Below are positions 34,215-42,496 of a DNA stretch of 64,000 bases, one piece after another. Each line of letters starts with the position of its first letter. Position 1 is the stretch's first letter. The notes below the pieces were generated by a model that saw only the letters and a program-made list of their open reading frames with translations, searched no databases and was not told where the DNA came from. The DNA is taken from NCBI RefSeq assembly GCF_050749885.1, contig NZ_JBOIUB010000002.1:496001-560000 (forward strand), written 5' to 3'. The translations under genes and the position numbers were made by a program. Origin of the DNA: Zooshikella sp050749885. Lineage in GTDB: Bacteria; Pseudomonadota; Gammaproteobacteria; Pseudomonadales; Zooshikellaceae.

Positions 34215-35813
34215 TTACTGACGAACAACCGCATCACCTGGTGCAAAATCTGCCACATTGATAGGTGAACGGCTTTCCAAATAAGCTTTCAACACTTCTG
34301 CATCCGCAAAGCCTGTGTTTACATAGTTTGGATGTCCATCCATTTTTGGATAACCATCACCACCAGCGGCTATGTAGCTGTTAATGGCTAAACGATAGGT
34401 TTTGCTGGCATCAATGGTTTTCCCTTTAATCGTTGCAGAAACCAATTTACCCTTCTTAATAAGTAGCTTAACGCCATCAAACTGTGCAAAAGCACCAGAG
34501 TCTACTGGTTTGCTGGCAATAACACGCAGGTAATCCATTAACTCTTTGCCTGTTAAGTCTACGTAGGCCACCATGTTGCCAAAAGGCTGTACAATCAACA
34601 CATCTTTATAAGTGACGGTTCCTGCCTCAATGCTGTCACGCACCCCCCCAGAGTTCATTATTGCTAAATCAGCATGTGTTTTTTCTTTTTGAGAACGGGC
34701 AATCAACACCCCAAGATTGGTTGGTTTAAAGCGAACCACATGACGATCACCTTCCAATTTGCCATTGGTTTGCGCAATCGTTTGGCCTAACTGAGCTTGG
34801 CCTTTTTCCTGGAAAGGTGTTAGGAACGCTTTTAATTGTTCATTTGGCTTAATTTCTTGTTCGATGAAAACACGGTTGCCTTGCTCATCTTTTTGTTTCA
34901 AATTAATGGGAATTAGACGGTATTTGATAAGCTTTAACTGACCATTTTTAAATTCAAGGTCAGCACGTCCCACATATTTACCCCACTCATAAGCCTGTAA
35001 GATCGCTGTGCCATTTTGCACATCAGGCTCAAATAAAGGATCTTGAGAGTGACCACCAACGATGATATCAATGCCATTAACTTTTCTTGCTAACGTGACG
35101 TCCCCTGGTGCATTAATACCATGCTTAGCATTGGGATAATGACCCATGTGCGTTGCGGCAATCACAATATCCGCTTGCTTTCTTAGTGTGGGGACTAGTT
35201 TACCGGCTTCCTCTACCGGGTTTCTAAAGTCAAAAGCAGAAATATATTCTGGGTTACCCAACTTAGCCGTATCTTCTGTTGTCAACCCCATTACCGCTAC
35301 TTTAACGCCATTGAAATTAAACATATGGTAAGCATCAAACAGGCGATTACCCTGTTTGTCATAGATATTGGCTGACAGCAATGGGAAGTTAGCCCATTCT
35401 TCTTGCTTGCGAAGTACAGTGAGCGGATTATCAAACTCATGGTTACCTAACGCCATGGCATCATAACCAATATGATTCATGCCTTTAAAATCAGGCTCAG
35501 CATCCTGCAAGTCCGACTCAGGCACCCCAGTATTAATGTCCCCCCCGGATAACAGTAAGACATGCCCTCCTTCGGCTGTTACTTCCTGGCGAATCTGATC
35601 AATCAATGTTTTTCGTGCAGCCATACCATATTCACCATGGTTATTTGGCCAAAAACGACCATGGTGATCATTCGTATGTAATAAAGTTATTTTATAGGTT
35701 TTATCAGGTGTGTACTGACCATTACCGTCCCAAGAGGCACAACCTGAAAGCAGTATGCTTAATACGCCTAAACAAAAGATGGTAGACCAAGCAGATGGAC
35801 TTTTTATTTTCAT
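34215..35813 (-). CDS. ushA: 5'-nucleotidase/UDP-sugar hydrolase-type lipoprotein
   Basis: The 532 residues begin with a lipoprotein signal: hydrophobic segment then LLSGC with C25 as the lipidated residue. The metallophosphatase domain has LLHTNDHHGRFWP, LSGGDINTGVP, ALGNHEFDNP and IVGGHSQDPLF, the metal-binding motifs. The 5_nucleotid_C domain follows (KELMDYLRVIASKPVDSGAF, then NSYIAAGGDGYPKM). It should hydrolyse extracellular nucleotides and UDP-sugars in the periplasm or at the surface. It is monocistronic. The symbol follows family membership; a distinct specificity is possible. Confidence 0.88.
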   Translation of the reverse strand: MKIKSPSAWSTIFCLGVLSILLSGCASWDGNGQYTPDKTYKITLLHTNDHHGRFWPNNHGEYGMAARKTLIDQIRQEVTAEGGHVLLLSGGDINTGVPESDLQDAEPDFKGMNHIGYDAMALGNHEFDNPLTVLRKQEEWANFPLLSANIYDKQGNRLFDAYHMFNFNGVKVAVMGLTTEDTAKLGNPEYISAFDFRNPVEEAGKLVPTLRKQADIVIAATHMGHYPNAKHGINAPGDVTLARKVNGIDIIVGGHSQDPLFEPDVQNGTAILQAYEWGKYVGRADLEFKNGQLKLIKYRLIPINLKQKDEQGNRVFIEQEIKPNEQLKAFLTPFQEKGQAQLGQTIAQTNGKLEGDRHVVRFKPTNLGVLIARSQKEKTHADLAIMNSGGVRDSIEAGTVTYKDVLIVQPFGNMVAYVDLTGKELMDYLRVIASKPVDSGAFAQFDGVKLLIKKGKLVSATIKGKTIDASKTYRLAINSYIAAGGDGYPKMDGHPNYVNTGFADAEVLKAYLESRSPINVADFAPGDAVVRQ

Positions 35814-36132
35814 AGCACTCTCTTCTACTTATTTACTAAGCCTTTTTATTAAATGCATATGACTATTTTCCAGCATCACCAGCTGTTATGTAATCACACT
35901 CAACATGTAATATGTGTTGTACGCACTATAATACGCTACTGCAAAATACTAGGATTTTCACCAAATTGAAATGTTGTGCATCATTATTATTGCCGCTATG
36001 ATCGCACCCTTGCAGCTGCAGCTTATAAACATAGATTATCTGCCGTATTTTTTTATTGTTCCCCACACAGGGATGATGTCACCAGCTATACTAAACTCAA
36101 AGTAAAGTGCCGCGAGAAAGGGATTAATCGGT
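35814..36132. other. Intergenic region between divergent ushA-type and STAS genes
   Basis: 319 bases without a gene. It holds a TATAAT (35927-35932) on the + strand with a poor -35, and a GCAGCTGC palindrome near 36014. AAAGGG before 36133 is the STAS ribosome site. Nothing else stands out. Confidence 0.5.
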
Positions 36133-36504
36133 ATGGAATTTAAGCTTTATAAATGCCATGACAGTATTGTCATTGCACTCAATCGTGACTTCGACGCTAA
36201 AACCGCTGCTAAAATCCGCCCTATCTTTGATAAGTTAATTGATCGTGCCGAAGGGGATATGTTGGTCGACCTGAGTGCGGTGCTCTTCTTAGATTCAACT
36301 GGTATCGGAACCCTGGTCCACTTCTATAAAAAGTCAAAGGAAAAAGGTAAAAAGCTCATTTTAATTGGTGCTGATGGACAACCTATGGGACTCATGGCGA
36401 TGTTACGCCTTAACCGTATTATCAAGCATTTTCCCTCTATGGAAGAATATCTCGTTAGCACGGGTAAGAGCCACCAGGCTGACTTGGAGGAATTACTGAA
36501 ATAA
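36133..36504 (+). CDS. STAS-domain protein, anti-sigma factor antagonist type
   Basis: This 123-residue single STAS domain has VDLSAVLFLDSTGIGTLVHF, where S55 is the residue phosphorylated in SpoIIAA/RsbV-like antagonists. A short acidic tail (HQADLEELLK) follows. No serine kinase or PP2C phosphatase gene lies next to it, so the partner must be elsewhere. It is monocistronic with its own strong terminator. A role in stress or biofilm switching is common for such proteins but not shown here. Confidence 0.85.
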   Translation: MEFKLYKCHDSIVIALNRDFDAKTAAKIRPIFDKLIDRAEGDMLVDLSAVLFLDSTGIGTLVHFYKKSKEKGKKLILIGADGQPMGLMAMLRLNRIIKHFPSMEEYLVSTGKSHQADLEELLK

Positions 36505-36524
36505 CTCTTGGATCACAAAAATAA

Positions 36525-36575
36525 CAAGTGCTTGACTTTTACTATTTAGTTTCAAGCACTTGGGTGTTTTTTTTT
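36525..36575 (+). terminator. Rho-independent terminator of the STAS gene
   Basis: CAAGTGCTTGA (36525-36535) pairs with TCAAGCACTTG (36552-36562) over 11 bp, followed by GGTG and a run of ten T. The classical form makes this the clearest terminator in the window. Confidence 0.9.
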
Positions 36576-36869
36576 AAGTATAATCTACACTATCTATTCT
36601 TTTCTAAAGTGCTTTTAATAATAACTCTGCCTTATGTTGCCCTTCACTTACACTAGTACCGATTATTTTCCAAATAAATACATCACATATTATAAAAAGT
36701 AACCAATCTTTACGATTCCGTAAATTTATTGTTCTTATTGTTACTAAGAAATAGCTCATACTCACACGGTTTTCTGTTATATTCCTACTCGCTTCCCCAA
36801 CTTAATCCAAAACGATAATAACGATCGGCTTTCTGGCTTAACTGCTATCAATAAGAGGTGTTTTTAGCA
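36576..36869. other. AT-rich intergenic region upstream of the TetR gene
   Basis: About 290 bases without a supportable gene; with the terminator the gap after the STAS gene is 365 bases. It should contain the TetR promoter and possibly an autoregulatory operator, but I found no convincing inverted repeat. Confidence 0.45.
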
Positions 36870-37520
36870 GTGGATAATGCAAATAATATCGCGAAGCGAA
36901 AACAGGGTCGGCCCCCAAAGTCCCCTGAAGAGCAGGCTGCTATACGTAATCGGATTATTGATGTAGCAAAGGAATTGTTTTTGAATGACGGATTCGAACA
37001 GGTCTCTGTCAGAAAAATTGCAGCTAAAGTGGGATGCACACCAAGAACGCTTTATTACTACTTTGAAAATAAGCGCTCTCTTCTTCACTTTATTTGGGTA
37101 GATATTTTCGCACAGCTTGCAGATTATGCTGACGAACATATCCCATCCAACCTGTCTCCAAAGGAGATCATAAAGGCCTCCCTTCAAGCGTATGTCAGTT
37201 ATTGGCTGGAGCACCCAGACCGTTTTCGGGTGATCTTTTCAATTGAAGACTTGAACTCCACGCCTGACCAGGACCAAGATGCCAGTAGGATTGTCTTGGA
37301 ATCACGGTTCTTTCAGCGACTGTTTACGGCAGTAGAAACTTGCTGTCAGCAAAACATGTTTACTGAAGATAACCATGAGCTGGTTGGACATATGTTAATG
37401 TGTAGTGTGCAAGGTATCGTCAATAATGTACTGACGATCAAGCAAATCCCCTGGTCGCCGGTAGATCAACTGCTTAATTTGCAGTTGGACGGATTACTTT
37501 CCGGTCTCGCCCAACACTAA
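36870..37520 (+). CDS. TetR/AcrR family transcriptional regulator
   Basis: The HTH lies at about residues 35-65 (FEQVSVRKIAAKVGCTPRTL then YYYFENKRSLLHF), the standard TetR N-terminal DNA-binding domain, preceded by a basic GRPPKSPEEQAAIR arm. The start is uncertain: GTG at 36870 has AGAGG 11 bases upstream, whereas GTG at 36858 would sit on that ribosome site. The C-terminal ligand domain shows a DUF-like WLEHPDRFRVIFSI segment; the effector is unknown. It converges on a GNAT gene. Confidence 0.87.
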   Translation: MDNANNIAKRKQGRPPKSPEEQAAIRNRIIDVAKELFLNDGFEQVSVRKIAAKVGCTPRTLYYYFENKRSLLHFIWVDIFAQLADYADEHIPSNLSPKEIIKASLQAYVSYWLEHPDRFRVIFSIEDLNSTPDQDQDASRIVLESRFFQRLFTAVETCCQQNMFTEDNHELVGHMLMCSVQGIVNNVLTIKQIPWSPVDQLLNLQLDGLLSGLAQH

Positions 37521-37536
37521 CTTAATCCCCCAACCA

Positions 37537-37575
37537 AACAGCCTGCAGTTGACGTTAACTCACTGTCAGGCTGTT
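37537..37575. terminator. Bidirectional terminator between TetR and GNAT genes
   Basis: AACAGCCTG (37537-37545) pairs with CAGGCTGTT (37567-37575), with an inner CAGT/ACTG extension. TTTTCATT follows on the + side, and the + strand A-rich flank gives T residues on the - side. Confidence 0.7.
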
Positions 37576-37579
37576 TTCA

Positions 37580-38218
37580 TTAGGACATTGGCCGAAAAAA
37601 TACATTTTCAATAATATCGCCAACATGAACAGAGCCAAGACTCTGATAACCTATCCTTTCAAAAAATGCTATATATCTAGGGTTTCCAGTATCGAGCACA
37701 ACACCCACAGAGTTTTTGTCCTTAGCACAATACTCATGAATACTATTCATAAACTGTAAGCCATAGCCTTGATGCTGATGTTGGGGGTGTATCGCAATAA
37801 AGGCCAATCGATGTAATCGCTGTTTAGGTAATATTGCTTCAACTTGTCGACGATAGTCTAAAAACCGCTCTGTGGCAGAAAACCCTGCAGTTAAAATCAT
37901 TCGCCAACGCCAACGAAAATGGTTGTATAGATCGGCGGTCATTGATGGCGTTAGGATAAAGGCAAAACCTATCACTCTACTTGCCTTATACATTGCTAAT
38001 ACTGGCTGTTGCTCCGCAAAGTGAAGATTGACTGTTTCACGGATAACTGCCCTCACCCGCTGTTCATAGCCCGTTTTTTCTGCATTAAGTAAATACTGAT
38101 AAGCAGGTTCTTGACTATAGGAATGGAATAACAAAGAACGAGCCTCTCGTTCGGTCTCTGCTCCAACTTCTATAATGGCTAACTCATCAGCGTGTTGACT
38201 TGCTGTTAACATACTCAC
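37580..38218 (-). CDS. GNAT family N-acetyltransferase
   Basis: This 212-residue protein has a GNAT acetyl-CoA-binding core near residues 140-165: HRLAFIAIHPQHQHQGYGLQ followed by FMNSIHEYC, with the Q/R-x-x-G-x-G/A pattern (QHQGYG). The following NSVGVVLDTGNPRYIAFFER supplies the rest of the fold. The substrate is unknown; small-molecule or protein acetylation are both possible. It is a single gene on the - strand. Confidence 0.83.
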   Translation of the reverse strand: MSMLTASQHADELAIIEVGAETEREARSLLFHSYSQEPAYQYLLNAEKTGYEQRVRAVIRETVNLHFAEQQPVLAMYKASRVIGFAFILTPSMTADLYNHFRWRWRMILTAGFSATERFLDYRRQVEAILPKQRLHRLAFIAIHPQHQHQGYGLQFMNSIHEYCAKDKNSVGVVLDTGNPRYIAFFERIGYQSLGSVHVGDIIENVFFRPMS

Positions 38219-38497
38219 CTCACCAAACCCTACTTCCCTGATTATTATTGTTTACCAGCACCCTAATTCTGAGCCTTCCACTACATCCATGAGGTATAAG
38301 TGCTGGTGGTATTTGTTGTTATTGATCTATTTAGTATAGGTTGAGGGTTAGACACTAACTTATTATCATTTCGTCATACAGCTACAACTGCATGATCAGT
38401 TTGTAGGATATATGCCTTATTCCCTACAAATCCTGCCTTTTAATAAAACAGTTGTTGACCTATTAAATTATCCACCTAATGTTGGGATGGTCTAAAA

Positions 38498-39337
38498 GTG
38501 CGAATTATCTCATTTAACTGTAATGGCATACGTGCCCGACTGCATCAGATAAACTCATTGCTCACTACTTATCAGCCAGATGTGCTTGCATTACAAGAAA
38601 TTAAAGTGGCTGATGAGTTATTTCCTATTGCTGAAATTGAGCAACAAGGTTATCAAGTTGTTTATTTTGGTCAAAAAGGTCACTACGGTGTTGCACTCAT
38701 CAGCAAGTTGACTGCTCAAAATGTACAGTATGGCTTTAATGAGTCCGTGCTTACAGGCATGACAAGTGAAACACCGAATGATGAGCGACGACTGATTTCT
38801 GCAAGCTTCAACACCCCCACGGACCACTCATTACGTTTAATTAACGGTTACTTTCCGCAGGGTGAAAGCCGAGAGCACCCCTGCAAATTCCCTAATAAAC
38901 GTGCTTTTTACCAAGCTTTACAGCATATGCTCCAGCAGCAACACCAACCTCAAGAGTTTCTTGTGGTCGTGGGAGATATGAACGTAGCACCACTGGATCT
39001 GGACATTGGAATTGGTGCAGATAATGCTAAGCGATGGCTCCGCACTGGCAAGTGCTGCTTTCTTCCTGAAGAACGCGAATGGTTACAACAAATAACAAGC
39101 TGGGGACTCATTGATTGCTATCGTCATCTTCACCCCAAAACAGATGATCGATTTAGTTGGTTTGATTACCGGAGTAAAGGCTTTGAACGAGAACCTAAAC
39201 GAGGATTACGCATTGACTTAATACTGGCAACCCCACCTTTACTCACACAACTCACTCAATGTCACATTGACTATGATACACGCGCTATGTCAAAGCCTTC
39301 AGACCACTGCCCTGTTGTTGCCGACTTTAACATTTAA
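38498..39337 (+). CDS. xthA: Exodeoxyribonuclease III (AP endonuclease)
   Basis: This 279-residue base-excision-repair nuclease has the full exonuclease III motif set: ISFNCNGIRARL, LALQEIK (metal Glu), VVVGDMNVAP (Asp/Asn pair), and SDHCPVVADF with the catalytic Asp-His. The start is GTG at 38498, giving MRIISFNCNG; no ATG near fits. It stands alone between GNAT and LysR genes. Its length and motifs match XthA rather than the smaller endonuclease/exonuclease/phosphatase relatives. Confidence 0.93.
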   Translation: MRIISFNCNGIRARLHQINSLLTTYQPDVLALQEIKVADELFPIAEIEQQGYQVVYFGQKGHYGVALISKLTAQNVQYGFNESVLTGMTSETPNDERRLISASFNTPTDHSLRLINGYFPQGESREHPCKFPNKRAFYQALQHMLQQQHQPQEFLVVVGDMNVAPLDLDIGIGADNAKRWLRTGKCCFLPEEREWLQQITSWGLIDCYRHLHPKTDDRFSWFDYRSKGFEREPKRGLRIDLILATPPLLTQLTQCHIDYDTRAMSKPSDHCPVVADFNI

Positions 39338-39576
39338 GCTTTTGCAGTTTAAACATCAGCTGTTTTCGTTTTTACTTATGATATGACAGTTGTAGTATGT
39401 ACACTTAATAAACAACATATAGTGTCCCTTTATACAAGGAATATCCTACGAAAGTTGGCAAAAATACCGCAACCATCTACTTTTTGTATAAGGAGTGTTG
39501 CGGTTAGATGACATCGTTTGTCTTACAGCATCGGGCTTGCACAGAAGTAAAGCAGTTGTTTTGCAAGAGGCCGGTC

Positions 39577-40500
39577 ATGAATTTAAGTAAAATCGATCTC
39601 AACTTATTTGTCGTCTTTGATGCGATATACACAGAAGCCAACTTAACCCGCGCGGGTCATATTATTGGAATTACCCAACCTGCTGTCAGTAATGCATTGT
39701 CACGGTTACGGGAAATTTTCAATGACCAGCTTTTCATTAGAACAGCGCATGGCATGGTTCCCACACCTGTTGCCCAAAATGTCATCGGCTCGGTACGCCA
39801 GGCACTCCAGCTTATCCGCCGCAGTGTCCAGCAAACTGATCAATTTGTGGCTGCTGACTCTGAGCGTCAATACCGTGTCAGTATGGGTGATTTAGTTGAA
39901 GCAGTTATTCTCCCCCGTTTATTTGGCAAGCTAGATAACGTAGCACCTCGTATTAATATCACCAGTATGCCCGTGCAACGACGCGAAACCACCAAAGAGC
40001 TTGCCTCTGGGCGCCTCGATTTTGTGATTGATGCCCCTCTTAATACAGACCCTCAAGTTAAACATGTGCCTTTATTTGAAGATAACTATGTCTGTGTGAT
40101 GCGCCGTGATCACCCCCTGGCTAAAGCGTCTATCAACAATGAAGAGTATCTTTCTTTAAAACATGTACAAATATCCAGTCGTTTTGATAGCCGTATAGAT
40201 GAGATAGATATAGCGCTGGGTCGCCAGGGGATTAACCGTAACATTGCCTTAAGCGCCCAGCATTATTTAATGGCACCTTTGGTCGTCAGGCGAAGTAATT
40301 TAGCCATGACGGTACCAGAACGATTTGCCCGAGCTTATCCTGATTTACATTGTGTCAACTTACCCTTTAATGATATTCCCATCATGGAAGCTCACCTCTA
40401 CTGGCATGAAAGCACTGAACTCGATGCGGCAAGCCGTTGGATGCGCGATTGCATTATCAAAATTTGTGAGGAGCTTAGTGCTAATCACACCATGCTGTAG
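39577..40500 (+). CDS. LysR family transcriptional regulator
   Basis: The 307-residue regulator starts MNLSKIDLNLFVVFDAIYTE with the winged HTH in ANLTRAGHIIGITQPAVSNA and LSRLREIF next. I chose ATG 39577 (AAGAGG 6 bases upstream) because the N-terminus then fits the family. An in-frame ATG at 39508 with AAGGAG is a less likely alternative. The effector domain has PEAVILPRLF-like and LDFVIDAPLNTDPQVKH segments. Placed just upstream of liuR, it could regulate acyl-CoA or amino-acid metabolism; no target is proven. Confidence 0.87.
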   Translation: MNLSKIDLNLFVVFDAIYTEANLTRAGHIIGITQPAVSNALSRLREIFNDQLFIRTAHGMVPTPVAQNVIGSVRQALQLIRRSVQQTDQFVAADSERQYRVSMGDLVEAVILPRLFGKLDNVAPRINITSMPVQRRETTKELASGRLDFVIDAPLNTDPQVKHVPLFEDNYVCVMRRDHPLAKASINNEEYLSLKHVQISSRFDSRIDEIDIALGRQGINRNIALSAQHYLMAPLVVRRSNLAMTVPERFARAYPDLHCVNLPFNDIPIMEAHLYWHESTELDAASRWMRDCIIKICEELSANHTML

Positions 40501-40614
40501 AGCGCATTATTTAACCTCCCTGACTAGCCCTCACCTACTTAGCTGTTACAGATAGTTGACACTTTGCACGATTGTCATAAACCTTGATGCGCTTGCCAAT
40601 ATCCACACTCAAGG

Positions 40615-40630
40615 TTTACGTTTACGTAAA
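40615..40630. promoter_or_regulatory. Probable LiuR (MerR-family) operator upstream of liuR
   Basis: TTTACG-TTTA-CGTAAA is an inverted repeat with 6-base arms, 118 bases upstream of the liuR start. MerR-family regulators bind such repeats between promoter elements; a TTATAC-type -10 follows at 40633-40638. LiuR autoregulation at this position is expected from the family. The -35 is not clear. Confidence 0.55.
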
Positions 40631-40747
40631 GGTTATACGTAATTACCGAAACACTTTCTGTTCTCGTTTAATCAGCATCTATGGAACGACACCTATGGAT
40701 ATGGAACAACGTGTTGCAAACGCCTATAAACCACCACAATAAAAACA

Positions 40748-41173
40748 ATGAATCATTCAGAGTCAGAGACTTACAGTATTTCTGAGTTAGCCAAGGCATA
40801 CCGTGTTACCCCACGGACCATTAGGTTTTATGAAGACAAAGGGTTACTTAACCCAAAGCGAGAGGGAAATCGGCGCATTTACAGTAATAAGGATAGAGTT
40901 ACGTTAAAGCTTATCCTTCGAGGCAAACGGTTAGGATTCTCCCTGGATGAATGCTTAGAACTCATCAATATGTATGACCCGACAACGGACAACCGTAAAC
41001 AACTTCAGCATTTTCTAGTGGCAATCGACCGACGTCAGACACAACTCATCCACCAGCTTGACGATATCAAAGTCATGCAGGAAGAACTCACTGCCGCTAA
41101 AGCACGCTGTCTGGCGGCATTAGCTAAACAGCAAGGCATCATCGCCCCTTCATCTACGCATCATAATAAATAA
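40748..41173 (+). CDS. liuR: MerR-family regulator of branched-chain amino acid catabolism
   Basis: This 141-residue protein has the MerR HTH: YSISELAKAYRVTPRTIRFY with EDKGLLNPKREGNRRIYS after it, and a C-terminal coiled helix (RRQTQLIHQLDDIKVMQEEL). It heads the liu operon, 16 bases before liuA, which matches LiuR in other Gammaproteobacteria. The ribosome site before the ATG is poor. It is expected to repress the operon and respond to a pathway metabolite; the effector is not determined here. Confidence 0.92.
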   Translation: MNHSESETYSISELAKAYRVTPRTIRFYEDKGLLNPKREGNRRIYSNKDRVTLKLILRGKRLGFSLDECLELINMYDPTTDNRKQLQHFLVAIDRRQTQLIHQLDDIKVMQEELTAAKARCLAALAKQQGIIAPSSTHHNK

Positions 41174-41189
41174 GATAAAGGACCTTACC

Positions 41190-42359
41190 ATGCATACCCG
41201 TTACCCCAGCCTTAACTTTGCACTTGGCGAAACGATGGATTTACTTCGCTCTCAGGTGTATCAGTTCACCCAAAAAGAAATCACCCCCTTAGCGGATAGT
41301 ATTGACCGTGACAATGCATTCCCAAAAGCGTTATGGACCAAGCTGGGAGATCTCGGTTTACTGGGTATTACCGTTGAGGAAAACCTGGGGGGAAGCGGTA
41401 TGGGCTATCTTGCCCATGCCATTGCGATGGAAGAAATCAGTCGTGGCTCAGCATCCGTAGGCTTGAGTTATGGTGCACACTCCAATCTTTGTGTTAACCA
41501 GATTCGCCGTAATGGCACACCAGAACAGCAACAGCGCTATCTCCCCAAATTGATTAGTGGCGAACATGTGGGGGCGCTAGCCATGAGCGAACCCAATGCA
41601 GGTTCTGACGTCGTCAGTATGAAGCTGAACGCTGCGCGAGAAGGTGATTATTTTCGACTCAATGGCAACAAAATGTGGATTACCAATGGCCCAGATGCCC
41701 AGACCTATGTGGTCTATGCCAAAACTGATAAGGATAAAGGCCCTCGAGGCATTACCGCGTTTATTGTTGAGCGGGGTTTTGCAGGCTTCAGCCAGGCGCA
41801 GAAACTGGATAAGTTAGGCATGCGTGGTTCTAACACCTGTGAACTGGTGTTTCAGGACTGCATGGTGCCTGCCGCCAATATTCTTGGCAACGAAAATGAA
41901 GGCGTCAAAGTGCTGATGAGTGGCCTGGACTATGAACGGGTAGTTTTGGCTGCAGGCCCAGTGGGCATCATGCAAGCTTGCCTGGATGTGGTGATACCTT
42001 ACATTCACCAGCGCCATCAGTTTGGTCAAGCTATTGGTGAGTTTCAGCTCATTCAGGGCAAAGTAGCGGATATGTATACCACGCTAAATGCCTGCCGTGC
42101 TTATCTTTACACTGTAGCTCAAGCCTGCGACCGCGGTGAGACAACCCGAACCGATGCCGCAGGTGTCATTCTTTATTGTGCAGAGAAAGCAACCCAGATG
42201 GCACTTGATGCCATACAAATCCTGGGGGGCAATGGTTATATCAATGACTACCCTACTGGACGTCTACTAAGAGATGCCAAACTTTACGAGATTGGTGCGG
42301 GTACCTCTGAAATTCGTCGTATGTTAATTGGTCGTGAGCTGTTTGAGCACTCTAAGTAA
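41190..42359 (+). CDS. liuA: Isovaleryl-CoA dehydrogenase
   Basis: LiuA oxidises isovaleryl-CoA to 3-methylcrotonyl-CoA in leucine breakdown and passes electrons to ETF (etfBA at 13837-15512). The 389 residues have the acyl-CoA dehydrogenase layout: MWITNGPDAQTYVVYAKTD, the catalytic Glu in GLDYERVVLAAGP (the position special to isovaleryl-CoA dehydrogenase), and the C-terminal GAGTSEIRRMLIGRELF. AAGGA precedes the ATG. It is the first structural gene of the operon. Confidence 0.95.
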   Translation: MHTRYPSLNFALGETMDLLRSQVYQFTQKEITPLADSIDRDNAFPKALWTKLGDLGLLGITVEENLGGSGMGYLAHAIAMEEISRGSASVGLSYGAHSNLCVNQIRRNGTPEQQQRYLPKLISGEHVGALAMSEPNAGSDVVSMKLNAAREGDYFRLNGNKMWITNGPDAQTYVVYAKTDKDKGPRGITAFIVERGFAGFSQAQKLDKLGMRGSNTCELVFQDCMVPAANILGNENEGVKVLMSGLDYERVVLAAGPVGIMQACLDVVIPYIHQRHQFGQAIGEFQLIQGKVADMYTTLNACRAYLYTVAQACDRGETTRTDAAGVILYCAEKATQMALDAIQILGGNGYINDYPTGRLLRDAKLYEIGAGTSEIRRMLIGRELFEHSK

Positions 42360-42425
42360 ATACTTGAGTTAATCTGTAGTGCCAGTCACTACTTCAACGA
42401 AAGAAAAATAAGAAAAGAAGTGCAT

Positions 42426-42462
42426 ACCTGACTAGTGGGCTTGAGGACGCATTGAGTCAGGT
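42426..42462 (+). repeat. Inverted repeat in the liuA-liuB gap
   Basis: ACCTGACT (42426-42433) and AGTCAGGT (42455-42462) are 8-bp complements with a 21-base loop; a second small hairpin GTAGTG/CACTAC is at 42376-42392. They could modulate liuA/liuB message levels. Neither has a T-run. Confidence 0.4.
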
Positions 42463-42496
42463 GGTATGGAATTCCACAGTAAGGATATCCAAGGTT

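Noticed and set aside
36858..36869. GTG at 36858 as the TetR start
   Set aside because: It coincides with the AGAGG ribosome site; GTG at 36870 is spaced properly.
34133..38495. Repeated 13-mer TGGGATGGTCTAA at 34133-34145 and 38483-38495
   Set aside because: Many 13-base matches are expected by chance in 64 kb; flanks do not match and the contexts differ.
39508..39576. Earlier LysR start with AAGGAG upstream
   Set aside because: The added 23 residues precede the usual LysR N-terminus; a good ribosome site also precedes 39577. Kept as an alternative only.
42452..42496. TTG start for liuB
   Set aside because: It would add 15 residues without family support and overlaps an inverted repeat; ATG 42497 gives the normal 535-residue length.
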